DNA of 64,000 nucleotides from positions 61,256-125,255 of the forward strand of contig NW_004086164.1 in assembly GCF_000220395.1 (NCBI RefSeq). The letters are read 5' to 3'. Below, piece by piece: positions 1 to 15,420 of the stretch (position 1 is its first letter; each line of letters begins with the position of its first letter). A program made the translations under genes and the position numbers. The notes beneath the pieces are model-generated. The model worked only from the letters and a program-made list of their open reading frames with translations. It was not told the origin of the DNA and ran no database searches. This stretch comes from Ichthyophthirius multifiliis. Lineage: Eukaryota; Ciliophora; Oligohymenophorea; Hymenostomatida.

Positions 1-84
1 TTGAAAAAAAAAAAAAATATATATTTTTTTTAAAAATAAAATTTACAAATATATATTTTTTATTTTTTTTATTAAATAAAATTT

Positions 85-836
85 TCATAATTCATCAACT
101 AATGTTTCATCATTTAAAGAAGTATCTTATTGTGTTTATAATTATTTCTCAGATTTTCCAATATTTATAGATTCTTTTAATAAATTTTTTATATCTCTTC
201 TAAATTAAAATCCACATTACATATCTTTTATAACACTTTCTATTTTTTTTACTGTTCCTATATGCCCAATTTCTTTTATTACTCCACTAATATTTTTTAA
301 ATAATATATTATATTATATTATATTATATTATATTATATTATATTATTTATTTATATTAAAAAAAAACAAAAAAATTACAAACTTGCTGATACAGGAGCA
401 CGATTATGAAAAGGCTCTTCCAAATCAGTTACAATAAGCTTATCAACCCTTTTAATGATTTTTACAGATTCGTCTAGTAAAGAAATTAGAGCATCACAAT
501 TTAAAGTAGCATTAAAGAGTTCTTTTTTATCTAAAACTCTAATTTTATTATTATTACATTCTTTAAATATTTATCTTATTATTTATTTCAGTTTTATTTT
601 CGCATCACTTGTAAATAAATTTTATTTTAATACATTATATAGTTATTATTAAGTTATATTTCCATCTACGTCAGTATCACATAATTCCATAAAAACTTTT
701 TTGTTATATTTATATTTTTATAAATATATATAAATACTTTTAAGTTTATCTTCTATTGTATTTTCTTTAAACATTTCTAAGCCTATAATAAGTTCTTTAT
801 AATCGACTAATTATGAATTATTTTCATCAAAAATAC

Positions 837-877
<41 letters not shown>

Positions 878-1798
878 GCATATATATATTTATTTATATA
901 TAGTTATATAATACTTTTTATATATTTATAATTAATTATATATTTATAAAATAATACTAAAATAATTTATCTCCTAAATTTTATTCAGCACCAAGTCCTA
1001 CTTAACTTAATAATTCTCCAAACTCTTATCTATTCATACCATTTTTCTTTTTTTTTATTTTTTTTTTTCTCAAAAGATAAATATATTATTTTTAAAATAA
1101 TTTAACTTTAATTTTAGCAAATTTAAGTATTTATTAATAATTTTAAAAGATTTGCTTAATGACATCTTATTTATTTTTTAAGAGCCATTATATAGTTTTC
1201 CATTTCATTTTAAATTTAGACTTTGCGCATATCTTTTTTTTGAAATTTTCAATTTTAAATCCTTAATCTTTTTTATTTAAATTTAATATTACAGAAACTG
1301 AGCCTTTCGGAACAGGTAAAGCAGTATTATTAATTTTACTTTTATCTGAATATTTTAATTTATTTTATACTTTTTAATTATGAATAAATTCATAAACTTT
1401 TCCTTTTCTATTGTGTTTTAATGCTTGACTATTTTTATATTAATATCCTTTATTTACAAATATATATTTTTAAATTTATTTATTTATTTATTAAAAAAAC
1501 TTCTTAATTAATCATCTACAGATGATTTTATTATATTATCAAAATCATTTTCTTTATTTTTTCTCGTAATTAATCTTTCTGTATTAAAATAATCGTTATT
1601 ATATCTTAGTTATTAAGATTAATAACTTTTTTAGAATTTTATTTAATTTAAGGAATTTTTTAACATTTTAAATTGTTTTTGTTATATTATCATACTTCCT
1701 TTATTTGTTGGTAAATTTTTGAAACTTGATTTTGATTTTATTAAGCTTTTATCGGCATTAAATTATAAATTTTATTTATTAAGAAATGTTCTATTCAT
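85..1798 (-). CDS. EF-hand calcium-binding protein, spliced
   Basis: Read on the minus strand with TAA/TAG as Gln, from ATG at 1798 to TGA at 85. The N-terminal third is Ser/Lys/Gln-rich. The C-terminal half carries two EF-hands. The first has the loop FDENNSQLVDYKE, with D, N, S, D and E at the liganding positions. The second has the loop DTDVDGNITQQQ, where position 12 is Gln instead of Glu/Asp, so weak calcium binding is likely. About five short introns restore the frame, including one with a pentanucleotide repeat (306-347) and one with a TA tract (841-871). The domain type is clear, but the wider family and function are unknown. It is probably a cytosolic calcium sensor or cytoskeletal protein (inference). 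The stretch at 455-652 that looks open on the plus strand is antisense to this gene. Confidence 0.75.
306..347. repeat. ATATT pentanucleotide tandem repeat
   Basis: About eight copies of a 5-bp A/T unit, lying in a predicted intron near the 3' end of the minus-strand EF-hand gene. Confidence 0.85.
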
Positions 1799-3551
1799 TT
1801 AATTTTTAATTTAAATAATAAAATTAAATATATTTAATATAATTAAACAAATATATTATTTAATGTTTTTTTTTTTTTATTTTAATAATATTTAACAAAT
1901 TATTTATTAATAATAAAAATCAATATCTTAGATTTAGTATTATTATATACTATTTATAATGAGTTTTAACTTAAATTACAATCTTTGAATTAAAAAAAAT
2001 ATGGTTTTGGATAAAATAAATAAAATATAAAACTTAAGATATATTATTAATTTATATTAAAAAAAATAAAAACTTTAATTAAAATTATTAAATAAAAGGA
2101 TATAATAAATATATAAAAATTATTAATATAAGTAAAAATATTATTAAAAAATTTATAATATAAACTTTAGAATATATGATATTAATATTATTTATTATTT
2201 AAAAAAAATATTGAGAAAAAAAAAATATTAGAATGAGATAATAAAAAAATTATATTATTAGATTATAATAATAAAAAAAAATATATAAGAAAGATATTTA
2301 AAAAATAAAAAATATATACAATATATTTTTTATTTTATAAATACAATATAAAATATTATATTAAGAGATTAATATAAGATAATATCTTTCTTAATTTATT
2401 TAATTTATTTAAGAGATTTATAAAAATAGAAAAATTGAAAAAAAAATATCTTTGAAATTAAATAATAAAGTATATAAATAAAAAATGTAAGAGAAAAATA
2501 ATAATAATTTATAAATTTAACCTACATTAAAAATGTTTCTAATTAAAAAAAAGATAATAAAAAATTTAAAAGATTAATCAGAAAGATAAAAATAAAAAAA
2601 TAAGATTAAAAATAATTAGATTTTGTTTATAAAAGATTTTATATAAAAATATTTTAATAATTGTTCAAAGAAAAAAAAAATATATTATAATGAATTAAAA
2701 ATAAATAAAAATATAGTAGATAATAAAAAAAATATATATAATTATATATAATATAAAAATATATTATAATAATAAAAATAATTATAATAATAATAATAAA
2801 AAATAATAATAATAATAATAATAATAAAGATATATATATTAATATAATTTTATATTTAAATAATATCTATAAAGTTATTTTTTTTATCTTAAGTATAAAA
2901 GCTTTTAATAAAATTTATGATATTTTATTATCTATATACTTTTTATCAATTCATTTTTTTATTTTTATATATTTTGTATCTTAAATTTAATATTTAACTT
3001 ATCTATAATATTTTTTTTAATATTAATTTTTTAATTTTAATTTATACTGAGATATTATTAATATAATTAATTTGTATTTTAAAGATTTAAATGAATATAA
3101 AATTTTCGAAATTTTATACAAAATTATTTATCAAATAATAATAGTTTTTAATTTTCTAAAATATTAATTTTATAATTACTTATATAAATAAATTATATAT
3201 ATATATATAAATATATATAAATATATTTAAAAAAAAAAAAAATATAAATATATTATATATTTATAATATTTATTTATATTATTTATATTTAAATAAATAA
3301 ATTTATTAATTTAATAAAAACATTAATTTAAATTAAGATATAAAACAATATAATTATAAAAATTGCTAGTTAAAAATATTATAAATAAAAAAATAATTAA
3401 AATACAAAAAACAATAAATAAATAATTTAAAAATTTTTTTCTAATATAAATAAAATAAAAACATAATAATTAATTACTATTTTATATATGTATATATATA
3501 TATATTTATTTATATATATTTATATATATGTTATATATTTATATTCTTTTT
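1799..3551. other. AT-rich intergenic stretch
   Basis: Almost pure A/T with runs of A and T and an AAT/TA-rich tract near 2755-2826. A frame of roughly 80 codons at about 2450-2690 lacks TGA but has no usable ATG and low-complexity content. I see no convincing gene. Promoters of the two flanking genes may lie at its edges, but no specific element is recognisable. Confidence 0.6.
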
Positions 3552-4253
3552 TCATTAAGCATAATTATATTTTTTAAATTTATACATTTATGTATAAGAA
3601 CTTCTTTACATATTAGCTTATCTATGAAAAAATGTATTTTAACTTTACTCTACAATTTTTTTATTATTAACATGATCAACTACACTTTAAGTGTTATTTT
3701 TTTAATATAAATAGGGTGTAAAAGAGCATTCTTTCATCTATTGTTAATCATAATATTAATTTAACATTTCTTTATGGATTTTTACTTATTATGTCCATAT
3801 TTTAACCCTATCATATATAGATTTCTATTTATAGAAGTTTTACTAAGATAAATTTGTTTTTGGAGAATAGATTTAAGAATTTGATTTATTCTAATCTACA
3901 ATATAATTTTTTATTTGCTATCTTTTTTAGGAATTCAATAAAAATGACTCTTGGAATAAAAATTCGGTTTATTATTATTTTTTGGCTTGTTAGTTTGAAG
4001 GAGTATTGTAAATTTAATATTTTTATTATTAATTATATGTTAAAAAATTGCTTTAATTATTTTATTACGTTTAAATTTTCGTATTATTTCTGAACGAACT
4101 TAAAGAAAGATATACATGCTTTGGTTTAAAAATAAAACATTATTATTTTTCGATAAAATTTTCTTATTGCTTTAGTATATTTTCCTTTTTTGTTTTAAAC
4201 TTCATTTTATTTTGAGTTTATTATTATTTACTTTTGCTATTTTTTAAATTCAT
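3552..4253 (-). CDS. Q-rich basic protein, 233 aa
   Basis: Uninterrupted minus-strand frame of 234 codons ending at TGA, with TAA/TAG read as Gln. There are two in-frame ATGs; I chose the upstream one (4251-4253) because the frame stays coding-like between them. The second is at 4203-4205. Composition is Lys/Gln/Asn/Ser-rich with mixed charge, as in ciliate coding sequence. The C-terminal third contains RVKIWTQQVKIHKEMLNQYY followed by KECSFTP. A Cys-x-Phe-x-Pro ending after a charged helix resembles repeats in some alveolate cytoskeletal and ciliary proteins (weak analogy). No domain is recognised. The plus-strand open frames at 3528-3710 and 3854-4093 overlap it and look like Phe/Ile/Leu-rich membrane proteins, as antisense frames do. 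Confidence 0.7.
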
Positions 4254-4534
4254 ATTATTTAATGAAAAGAATTTGTGATATTAAATAAAATTTTCTATTT
4301 AATATTTTTTAAATATGTAAATTTAGTTATATATAGTAATATTTTTGTTTGTTTGTTTTTTTTTCTTTCAAGAAAATAAAACTTTATATTTTTCAAGTTT
4401 TTTTTGTTTGTATTTATTTATATATTGTAAAAAAGAAATTTTTAATTATTAAAAAATAAAGAGAAAAAAAAAAAACATATATATTATTATAGAATATATT
4501 TTTTTTATTTTTTTTTATTTTTTTTAATATATAT

Positions 4535-5895
<1,361 letters not shown>

Positions 5896-6890
5896 TTTAT
5901 ATTTTTATTTATTATATATTTTATAAAGAAAAAGTAATATTAAATTAAAAAAATTATTATAAAAATTGCAGTCTTTAAAATGTGTATATAAAAGGATGTT
6001 TTTATTTTTTTTATTTATTAGTGAATTATCAAAACATGTAAAATATAAGGAAATATAGATATAAATCTAATTTTATCTATTTTTAATTTTTATTCAGTTT
6101 TATAAATATTGATATTCATATAAATAAATTATATAATTTGTTATTTATAAATATTAGTAAAAATAAATAAATTTATTATTAGAAGTTTTCACTATAAAAT
6201 AATTAAATATATTAAATTTTTATATATACTTAAAAGTAAAATAATATAAAAAATAATTGCTTATATAGTTATTTAAAAAAAAAAAATAATAATAAATATA
6301 TTAAAAAGAAATTTATAAAATAAAAAATTATAAATAATTAAGATAAAATAATGATTTAAAATTTTAAACATTTATTAATATATATATTAATAAATATATG
6401 TATTTATATTTAAATTTTAATTTATAAATATATTAAAAATATATATATATAAATATATATATATTAATTTTATATTTTATTTTTATAATTATTTTAAAAA
6501 ATCTCTTTTTGTATTAAATTGTTTTAAAAAAGCAAATGTTATTAAAAATTCTTCAATAAAAAAATAAAAATTTTAATCATATCTATTTTTTTATTTTGAA
6601 AAAATAATACATAAAAAAAAATTAAATATATTATAAATTTACTTATTCAATTTTAAATATAATAATGGATTAAAATAAACTTTAATAAAAATATAAAAAC
6701 ATATAATATGACATATTTAATTGATACAAAATACTCAATTATAAATATAAAAAAATAAAAAAATATAAAAGTAGGAAATGAATAAAAAAAAAAGTTTACT
6801 AAATAATTAAATTAAATAAAATATGTTAATGTATTCATTTAAAAGACTTTAATAACTATAAAAAAAGTAAGCTATAAAAAATAAAAATAT

Positions 6891-6931
<41 letters not shown>

Positions 6932-7115
6932 TTTATATATTATTTTATTTAATTTATTATAAATTGTTATTATTCATTCTAATAATTTCATAAAACTTAA
7001 CATACATTTTTTTTTAATTATATATTTTTTTATTTAAATTAATTAATTTTTAACATCAATTTAAAAAATATATAAATAAAAAAATTATCAGGTATTATTT
7101 TGAAAATATATTTAA
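5896..7115. other. AT-rich intergenic stretch
   Basis: About 1.2 kb between divergently transcribed genes, containing long A/T runs and a TA tract at about 6898-6928. No coding-like frame or RNA gene was seen. It must hold promoters for both flanking genes, but no defined motif is visible. Confidence 0.6.
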
Positions 7116-10100
7116 ATGGGAAATTAATATTCAGAAAATGTAAAAAAAAATAAAAATTTAAAATGAATAAATTAAATTTTAAAGCATTCATAAGCATATT
7201 AAAATGATTATAAAATTAAATTCGATAGTATATTACAAGGTAAAAATTTTAATAATGTAAAAAAAAAACGAATAAAAACTATATTTTATAATTATTTAAA
7301 TTTCACTATAAAAAGATAAAAATTTTAAAATTAATGGTATAGAAATCGAAAAATAAGAATTAAAATAATTGTTATCAAATAAAAATGCATAAAAAGTTCT
7401 TTTACAAAAAGCATTTGAAAGTGGTTTAGAAAATTTACCATCTGATACAGAAGAAAAAGTTTTATAAACAATTCACCATTTAGAAGCATTTGAATAAAAT
7501 ACAGAAAATCCCATTAATAATATATATTATAATGCACAACCGACACATGAAGCCAGTCAAAGTATTGCAGAATCTGTTTTGTAATTAAATTTTGATGATA
7601 ATATTTAAAAAAGTTAATATTCTACAAAAAGTATATTATAAAATTAACTCCATAAATCAACTTAAAATTAGTATTATTAGAATATTATTAATGAAAAGGT
7701 AAAAAGCTTAGAAAAATAATCTACTAATTAAAAATAAAATAAAATTAAATATACTCCTTTAAAAAATGAATAAATTTATTAATAGCTGAACAATAGATAA
7801 GTATAAATTCTCAAATAATTAGTAAAAGAAGATTAATTTATAAAAACAATTAAAAAAACACTCTAATCTTCAGAAGAAAGTAGTAAATAATAATAAAAAT
7901 CAAATGTTTAAACATTAAAATCTTTAAAAAATGAAGAAGAAGAGCAAATTTATAAACCAAGTATTAGTATTTAGAATATTAATCTAAAAAATAACATTAA
8001 TAATAGATAAAATTATAGTATTAACTATTAATATATCAAAAAAACTAAAGATATATACTCAAAATAATTTGATAATAGTAATATATCGAATAATTAAGCA
8101 AGATTAAGTAAAAAGAAAAACCTATAATTAATAGATTAATATTTAATAAAAGTTTAGAATATAAAAATAATTTATAACTTAAAACATATAATTCTTAAAA
8201 AATTAATGAACAAAGTTAAAATTAATTAAATCAAGTATCTTATTAATAAATACAAAATTGTTCAAATTAAAAATAATAAAAAATAAATGCCTTTTCTCAA
8301 GATCAAAATATATAATCAGAATAAGAATAAATAGTCTTTTGTTAATAAATAAATAAAGAAAACGTTAAAAATCCAATTAAAAAAATAAAAAATAACAACT
8401 AATATATCAAAAACACATTGAACAATTCCTAAAACTAATACAAATAATGTGGCTTTGAATATGAGACATTTTAAGATAGTTAAAATACAAGTTAAATTAT
8501 ATAAGATAAATTTTAAAAATTAAGAAAATCTTAATAAATATTATAAATAAATAATGATTAAGTAATAAATAGTAAAAATATTGGTAATGATGAGAGTTTG
8601 AAAATATTTTCAAGTAATAATTCTACTAAATAGAATTTTAATATATAAAGGTAACCAAGATTTTAAAATTTTTGTTAAAGTTAAATTGAATTTACAAAAA
8701 GAATAGACTCATAAAATAAAATAAATGATAATGATAATAATAATACTAATAAATCATAAAAAAATTTCATTATATGTACACCGAATAATAACAATATTTA
8801 AGAAAAGAATTTTAGCGAAAATAAGGCTTTTTTAACTGCGAATGGATATATTCATAATAATTAAAATAATTATTTTTCTGAAAAAAACACAGTAAATTTT
8901 AAAAGGCATGCATTTTCTTAAAGTAATTAAAAATAAGAAAATCTAATAAAATAAAATAAATATATAAGTAAATCTATTAATTTAGATATAAATTAGATAA
9001 ATTTAAAATAAGAAAAATATAAGACCAATAATAATAATAATAATGAAGCCAAAAAAAATATAGAAAATTAATCATATTTTATAAACACATTAAGTGATTA
9101 TAATAATAACCAAAATAATAATTTTAATAATACTTTTTTAGAAGAGGAAATTTCCATAATATAAAAAAATGATTCTAAGTGTATGGAAGAAATAAATACT
9201 TTAATAAATTATTTATAATAGCGTTCAAAAAATATGGACATTTCAATCTAAAGCGATATCCATTTAATTAAGAACAAAGTCGAATAAATATTCACTTAAA
9301 TAAAAAGAGAAGATGAAAAGTCTCAAAATCAAAACTCTAATCATATTTAATAATAATTCATGCCTTTGGAATAAGAATTGTATTTAGAAAATCCACCTGA
9401 AATACTTTCTTTAAATCAAAAAAAAAGAAGTGAAAGTTTATATTTAGAAAATAATTTTTAGAATTAAAAATATACTAATAATTATACAAATGACACTCTT
9501 TTTGAAAAATAAGTAGAAAATGATTGCAAATTAGTAAATGATTAGTTGAATAGGTCTTAAAGTAATTATTCCTATTCTGAAAAAAGCTTAAGTTATGATT
9601 AATCGCATAAATAAAAAGATTTTGAAATTCTTAAAATAATGCATATTTTAGATGATAATTAATAATAATAAAAGAAAACTTTGTAAGCACTTACTTAATA
9701 AAATATTACGATATAATTAGACTTTAATACTCCTATTATTAGTAAAAAAATAATTAAGAAAACTCACATAAAGAAGAATTTACAAAAGATATAAATATTA
9801 ATATATTATAGCATAATTTATTAAAATAAATTGAATAAAAAGAAGTATTGTAAAATGAAAATTAAAAAAATAAAATATTTTTTCTCTTTAGTAGGATAAT
9901 TATTAGATTTAAAAAAATACTTAGAGATAAAAAACTCATTAAAAACTAACATAAATTTATAATTAGAATAAAGATAAACTTATTTAAGATAATAAATATG
10001 TAAATATTTTTTTTAAAAAAATATAAATATATTTACATAGATATTTATATTTAAATTTATAGAAAAATGATTGGAAAATATAAGATTTTAATTAAAGTTT

Positions 10101-10351
10101 CTATTAATAAAGTAAAAACTAAAATAATATAGAAAAATAAAAGGTATTTTTTTTTTTTAATTTTATTAAATATTTTTGTTTTTTTTTTAAAAAAATCATA
10201 TTAAAATTAAATTAAGAATATAATACATTATTTAAGTGAATAAAATTAATAAAAAAATACATTATAAAGCTAAATTTAAGGGCAAAATAAAAAAAAAATA
10301 TGTGTATAATAAAGATAATAAAGTACTAAAATTTAAATTTATTAAAAATGA
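7116..10351 (+). CDS. Long Q/N-rich protein with MGN N terminus, spliced
   Basis: Starts at ATG 7116 with MGNQYSEN. Gly2 and Ser6 fit an N-myristoylation signal. Predicted introns follow almost at once (from about 7140, about 7240 and about 8106) and again near the 3' end (about 9840-9890, 9990-10070 and 10144-10212). Between them is a continuous TGA-free frame over about 1.5 kb. The protein is dominated by Gln, Asn, Lys, Ser and Ile. It contains a short ordered-looking patch, LLQKAFESGLENLPSDTEEK, near residues 50-75 and predicted coiled-coil-like stretches near the end. No domain is recognised. The first 500 codons are well supported by composition; the 3' exon structure and TGA at 10349-10351 are less certain. 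It is probably a membrane-anchored scaffold (inference). Confidence 0.6.
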
Positions 10352-10926
10352 AGAAAATAAAATGAAATTTTATAAAAATTAAAAAATTGCTTTGTATATT
10401 TTAAATATTAATATAATAAAGAATTGCTTTTATAATTTAAAAAAACATTAATTCTATAATTATTTTTATTTATTTTTTTAGTCTATATTTGAATTTAATA
10501 TTCAAATATATTTTATAAACCTTTAGAATATATTTATATATAAAAAAATATATTAAACATATAAATTATTTTAATTTAAATTATATCAATAATTCGCCCA
10601 AAAGAAATAATTTTGAATTATAAAAAATTTACTTTTTATTAATTATTTTTTATAGATTTTTAAATAGAAAAATGTAAAAATTTATTTAAATATTTATATT
10701 CATTTTGTTTATTCTTTATTTTTTAATAAACTTGTCTTAATGATTAAATAATAATATGTAATTGCAAATTTTTCACATATATAATAATTTTCGTATATAG
10801 TCTAATAATTTTTTTATTTTTTATTTAATAATTCTATTATTTTTATTAATGATAATATTTATAAAATCTATTTATAAATAATTTAAAATTATATAATAAA
10901 AAAATAATATAAATTAATAAATATAT

Positions 10927-10976
<50 letters not shown>

Positions 10977-11144
10977 TTTTATTTTATCATTATTTTGTTC
11001 TTTATTTTTTAAATTAAAATCTATAAAAATCATATCAAAAAAATTTATTAAAAAAATATAATTATTATCTAAGTTTTCAAATATTTAATTGATTATTATT
11101 GTAAATATAGAACTTAAAAGAGTTTAAAATAATTTTAAATAAAC
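10352..11144. other. AT-rich intergenic stretch
   Basis: A/T-rich DNA with a long TA tract at about 10918-10972. No gene was seen. Confidence 0.6.
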
Positions 11145-12420
11145 ATGGTTATTTTTAATATTGATGATTGTTATAAAATTTTAGAAAGAAGTAAAAAAAT
11201 AAAAATTCACATATAAATTAAAATAAATTGGACAAGGTGCTTATAGAGTTGTAGTCGCAAATATAGATTAATAAGAAAAATAATAGAAAAATGTAGCAAT
11301 TAAAATAATCGAACTTAAGTGAACTTAAATTATTAAGAATTAAGCCATGAAAATATAAGTAAACAAAAATTTTTGCAATATATATTTATTTTTTATATTA
11401 ATATTTAAAAACATTATTAATTATTTATTGACAAAATAAAGAGATAAGTTTGACGATATGTTATAAAAATATATATATATATATATTTATTTTATAAATT
11501 TATTAAATGTTTGTCTTAATATAGATATTTTGCATCTAAATTAATGTAAACTTAATTAAAATAAATTATTAAAAGAGGGATTAATTTGTCTGCTGTCCAT
11601 ATAAAATTCTTTATTAATTAAATTCTTAAAGGTTTTAAATACATTCGTTCTGGAAGTGTTACTGATAGAGATTTGGTAAAAAAAAAAAAGAACATAAATT
11701 AATCATATAAATAAATATATAATATATATACACTTAAAAATAAAAGCTTAAGAAATAAAAAAATTATTAGTAAACTCGATGATTTAGATTATGCTTTATC
11801 AGAAGTAAAAGTAAGCAATAACTGATTATGTAAATACTTGTTGGTACAAACCTCCTCAAATATTACTTTCTTGGACTGATTATAAAGCTATAGGTATTTT
11901 TTGTTTTGAGATAATTCGAAAAAAATTATAGTTATTTTTTTACAAAAATTATAAAGTGGATGTATTGTTTTTAGGTATTATTATTTCAGAATTTATTAAC
12001 AAAAATCCTTTTTTGACAGGATAATAAAGTTCTTCAGATTGATTAATGCAATTTTTTGATTTAATTTGAACTCAAAAAAAATACTATTCAATATGATGAA
12101 TATTAAAAGTTTATAAAAGAACTACTAAAAGGATCAAAAAATAATTCAGAAAGAGCCTAAAGATACTGTAGAATTAATACAAAGAGTTATTATATTTGAT
12201 TTGAAAAAAGAAATAACTATAGAATAAGCTTAAAAATATTCTTATTTGGCTGAAATGTATTTGTCTGAAGATAACATTTCTATATAATAGGTTCCTTTCA
12301 TTGAATTAGAATTCGTAAGACAATCTAATTTAATTAAAAAATAGTACAAAGGTTATTTTTTATTTTTATAAAGATTATAAAGAAATAATTATTTATCATA
12401 AACCTAATTTTAAAAAATGA
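11145..12420 (+). pseudogene. Decayed MAP kinase
   Basis: Pieces of a MAP kinase occur in the right order but in different frames. They are: glycine loop IGQGAYRVV with catalytic lysine NVAIKII; ELKLLR then ELSHENI (a +1 shift); LSAVHIKFFINQILKGFKYI; DRDL where active kinases have HRDL; KLDDLDYALSE where CDFGLA is expected; TDYVNTCWYKPPQILLS (the activation-loop T-x-Y survives); IISEFINKNPFLTG; and VELIQRVIIFDLKKEITIEQA. In-frame TGA codons lie near 11318 and 12038, and part of the WSVGC segment is missing. A final exon ends at TGA 12418-12420. HRD, DFG and the frame are all damaged, so it cannot encode an active kinase. An expressed pseudokinase is much less likely than a pseudogene. Confidence 0.8.
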
Positions 12421-12851
12421 TATAATAGAAATATTTAATAAATAATTTAAAATAATATAAAATAAAATAGTAAAAAATATTAGATTAATTTTAATAAAAA
12501 TTAGATTGATTAACTACATATAAAAAAAAAAAAAAATATGATAAGTAATATATATATATCATTAAAAATATATATATAATTTTAGTAATATTATATAAAT
12601 ATTAAATTTTTTATAAAATAATTAAACATTAAATTTGATTATTTAAATAATTGTAAACTATTTATAAATAATATATAAAATATGCAAATAAATAACATTA
12701 AAATAATATAAATATAAAAACACATATTGTAAATATTAAAATAAATATAAAAAATATAAAACGAAAAAAAAATACTTAAATAATATATATTTTTAGAAAT
12801 TCAAATAATATAAAAATATATTATTAAGAATTTATTTTTATTATGTTTTTA
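12421..12851. other. Short AT-rich gap between convergent genes
   Basis: Lies between the ends of the MAP kinase relic (plus) and the coiled-coil gene (minus). Only A/T-rich sequence was seen. Confidence 0.6.
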
Positions 12852-15370
12852 TCATTTTAACTTTGCCTTTAAATAAAAAGTATTAATATTAATTTATTTT
12901 ATAATTTATTTATTTTTAAATATATTTATTTATAATTATAAATTATTTAATTTTATTTTTATATATATAATTTTACCTATTAAATTGTTTTTGATACATT
13001 TATAGTTTTATTTTATTTCTATTGATCATAATTTATATGATTTCTTTATGTTTCTATATTCATTTATTTATCAATTTAACCTGTAGATGTGTTAGTTTTT
13101 AGACTTAAATTTCCTTTAATTTTTTTATCTTCAATAATATTTCTCTATATTATAAATTAAATTAGATTAAAAAAAATGATTACTTTATCTTTTTAATTAA
13201 TTTGATTTTTAATTTAAGATTTTTCTAATATTTATAAGTTTTAATTATACTTTTATTATCTATTATTATTTTTAGTAGGAGTTTTAGAAAAACATTTATT
13301 TGAAGACTAATATGAATTTTATTTTGAAGATTTAATATGTTCTTAAGTTAATGTTTTATCTTAAATAGAAGTTGTAGACTAAGATCTATTTTAATATTAT
13401 TTTTAAAAATCTTAATTTGTTTAATTTTAAATTTTATAATATTCATCATTTATTCTTTCATTTTTATTGTCTTTATATCTACTACTTAAAAGTATATATT
13501 CATAATTTTTTAAAGGAGTTTGTGTATTTGTAATAAGTTAACTTGAATTTTATTTCTTTTTTTAATTTTATAAAAAAACAAATATAATTTTTTTTTAATT
13601 TACTTTAAATATGTTTATATTGTTTTAATCTTATAAAACTTTATATCTATGCTACATAATATTCATTTCAGTTTATAAATTTTAATTTTACGTTTAAAAT
13701 TCTTCCAAATTTTCTTAAAGAGATTCATTTTTTTTCTTCAAATCATTTAAATTCATATTATTTTGATTAAATAATTAAGTATAATTTTCTATTTATATCT
13801 TTAAATTAGTATTTTATTATTATAAACTTTCGGCTTATTTTTTTAATTAAATACAGTTTTTATCATTCTAATTATTTTCTAAAGTTTTTTAAATTTGTGT
13901 TTATTTTGAAAGATTTTAGTTTGAGGATAATTATTTTTCAAAAATTTCTGTTTTATTTCTGTTATTATTTATAAAAAAATTATTTATTTAAAATATATAT
14001 TTACTTTATCTCATTTTCATATAGTTTTTATTTTTAATTAAGTTCTTATTTTAATTAATTTTCTCTATTTTAAAATTAATCTAATTATTATTTTAAACTT
14101 AAAATTTATTTTTTTAAATTTTCATTATTTTCTAAACTTTCTTTTAATTTAAAATCATTTTAAACCAAATTTTTATTTTAAAATTATTCTAAATATTTAA
14201 CATTATTTTTTTATTTTTCTAAATCTATTTCAATAGCTTGAATTTTCTTATTTTAATTCAAAATCTATGTATCTTTTTCAAATATATTTACATATAATTA
14301 TTCTATTTCATTAATTTTCTCATTAATTTCAATTTTTAATTTATTTTTTTCTCTTTTTTTTAGCACATACTTATTTTTTAATAAAGTAAAATTTTATTCT
14401 TAAATAAAAATTTCTTATTATAATTATTCATTTATAGTAACTTATTATTCTAAAAGCTTTGAAATATCAATAGCCCTTAACAATAATTTATGATAGCTTT
14501 TAACAATTTCATTTTTATTAACTTTATCATGCTAATCTAAAATGAACTTTTTCTCTTTTTCAAAACATAAACTAAACTATTTTACTTAATTTAAAAATTT
14601 AAATGAATGGCCTAAATTAGCCTTTTTGTTTATAAATTTTTCCAAATTTTAAATTTTATTATAATCAGATTCATCTGAAGATGAACTTTTTATATATTTT
14701 CGAGCTTTTACTAATTGTTATTTTATACTTTATTTTAATTTTGAACTATTTTTAGATTTATTATCATAACTTGTATTATTACTACTATTTATAGTATTAT
14801 TTTTTTAATTTTCTTTTTTAATACTAGAATTTAAACTGTTATTTCTTTTATTTTAAACAGTTTGTTTTTAATTAATTAAGGCTAAAATGTGGTTGAATAT
14901 GATTTTTACTTTAGTTAATTTTTACTTGTAGATATTGAAGATTAAGAATTTTTTGATTTTTTAGAAAGAATTGATTATTATGAAGAATTATCTGCTTTTC
15001 TATTGATTGAAATATTACTTTTTTTTAATTAATTAAAAATTTAACTTGCTTTTGCTTCAATTAATAAATATCATTAATTTTAGGGGATTGACTTTCTTTT
15101 TTTTGTTATATTGCGAAGAGTTTTTTGTTCTATTAATATTTTATTTTTTTATAATTATTTATTAGATGTTTTTTAAATCATCCGATTCATATTTGAAGTA
15201 TTTTTATTTAATAATTTTTAACTACTTTATAAAGATTAATTTTATAATTAATTTAAAATTTAGCTATTATTTTTTAAGATGTTTTTAATGTTGTTCTACT
15301 AGAAGAGCTTTTAATTCTAGGTTATTATAGAGAATTTTTAATCTAGAATAAAAATAAATAAATAAATATT

Positions 15371-15420
<50 letters not shown>

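Noticed and set aside
455-652. Plus-strand 65-codon frame
   Set aside because: Antisense to the EF-hand gene, whose minus-strand exons encode the second EF-hand and flank.
2450-2690. TGA-free plus-strand frame in the first intergenic region
   Set aside because: No ATG in frame and low-complexity composition; TGA is rare by chance at this base composition.
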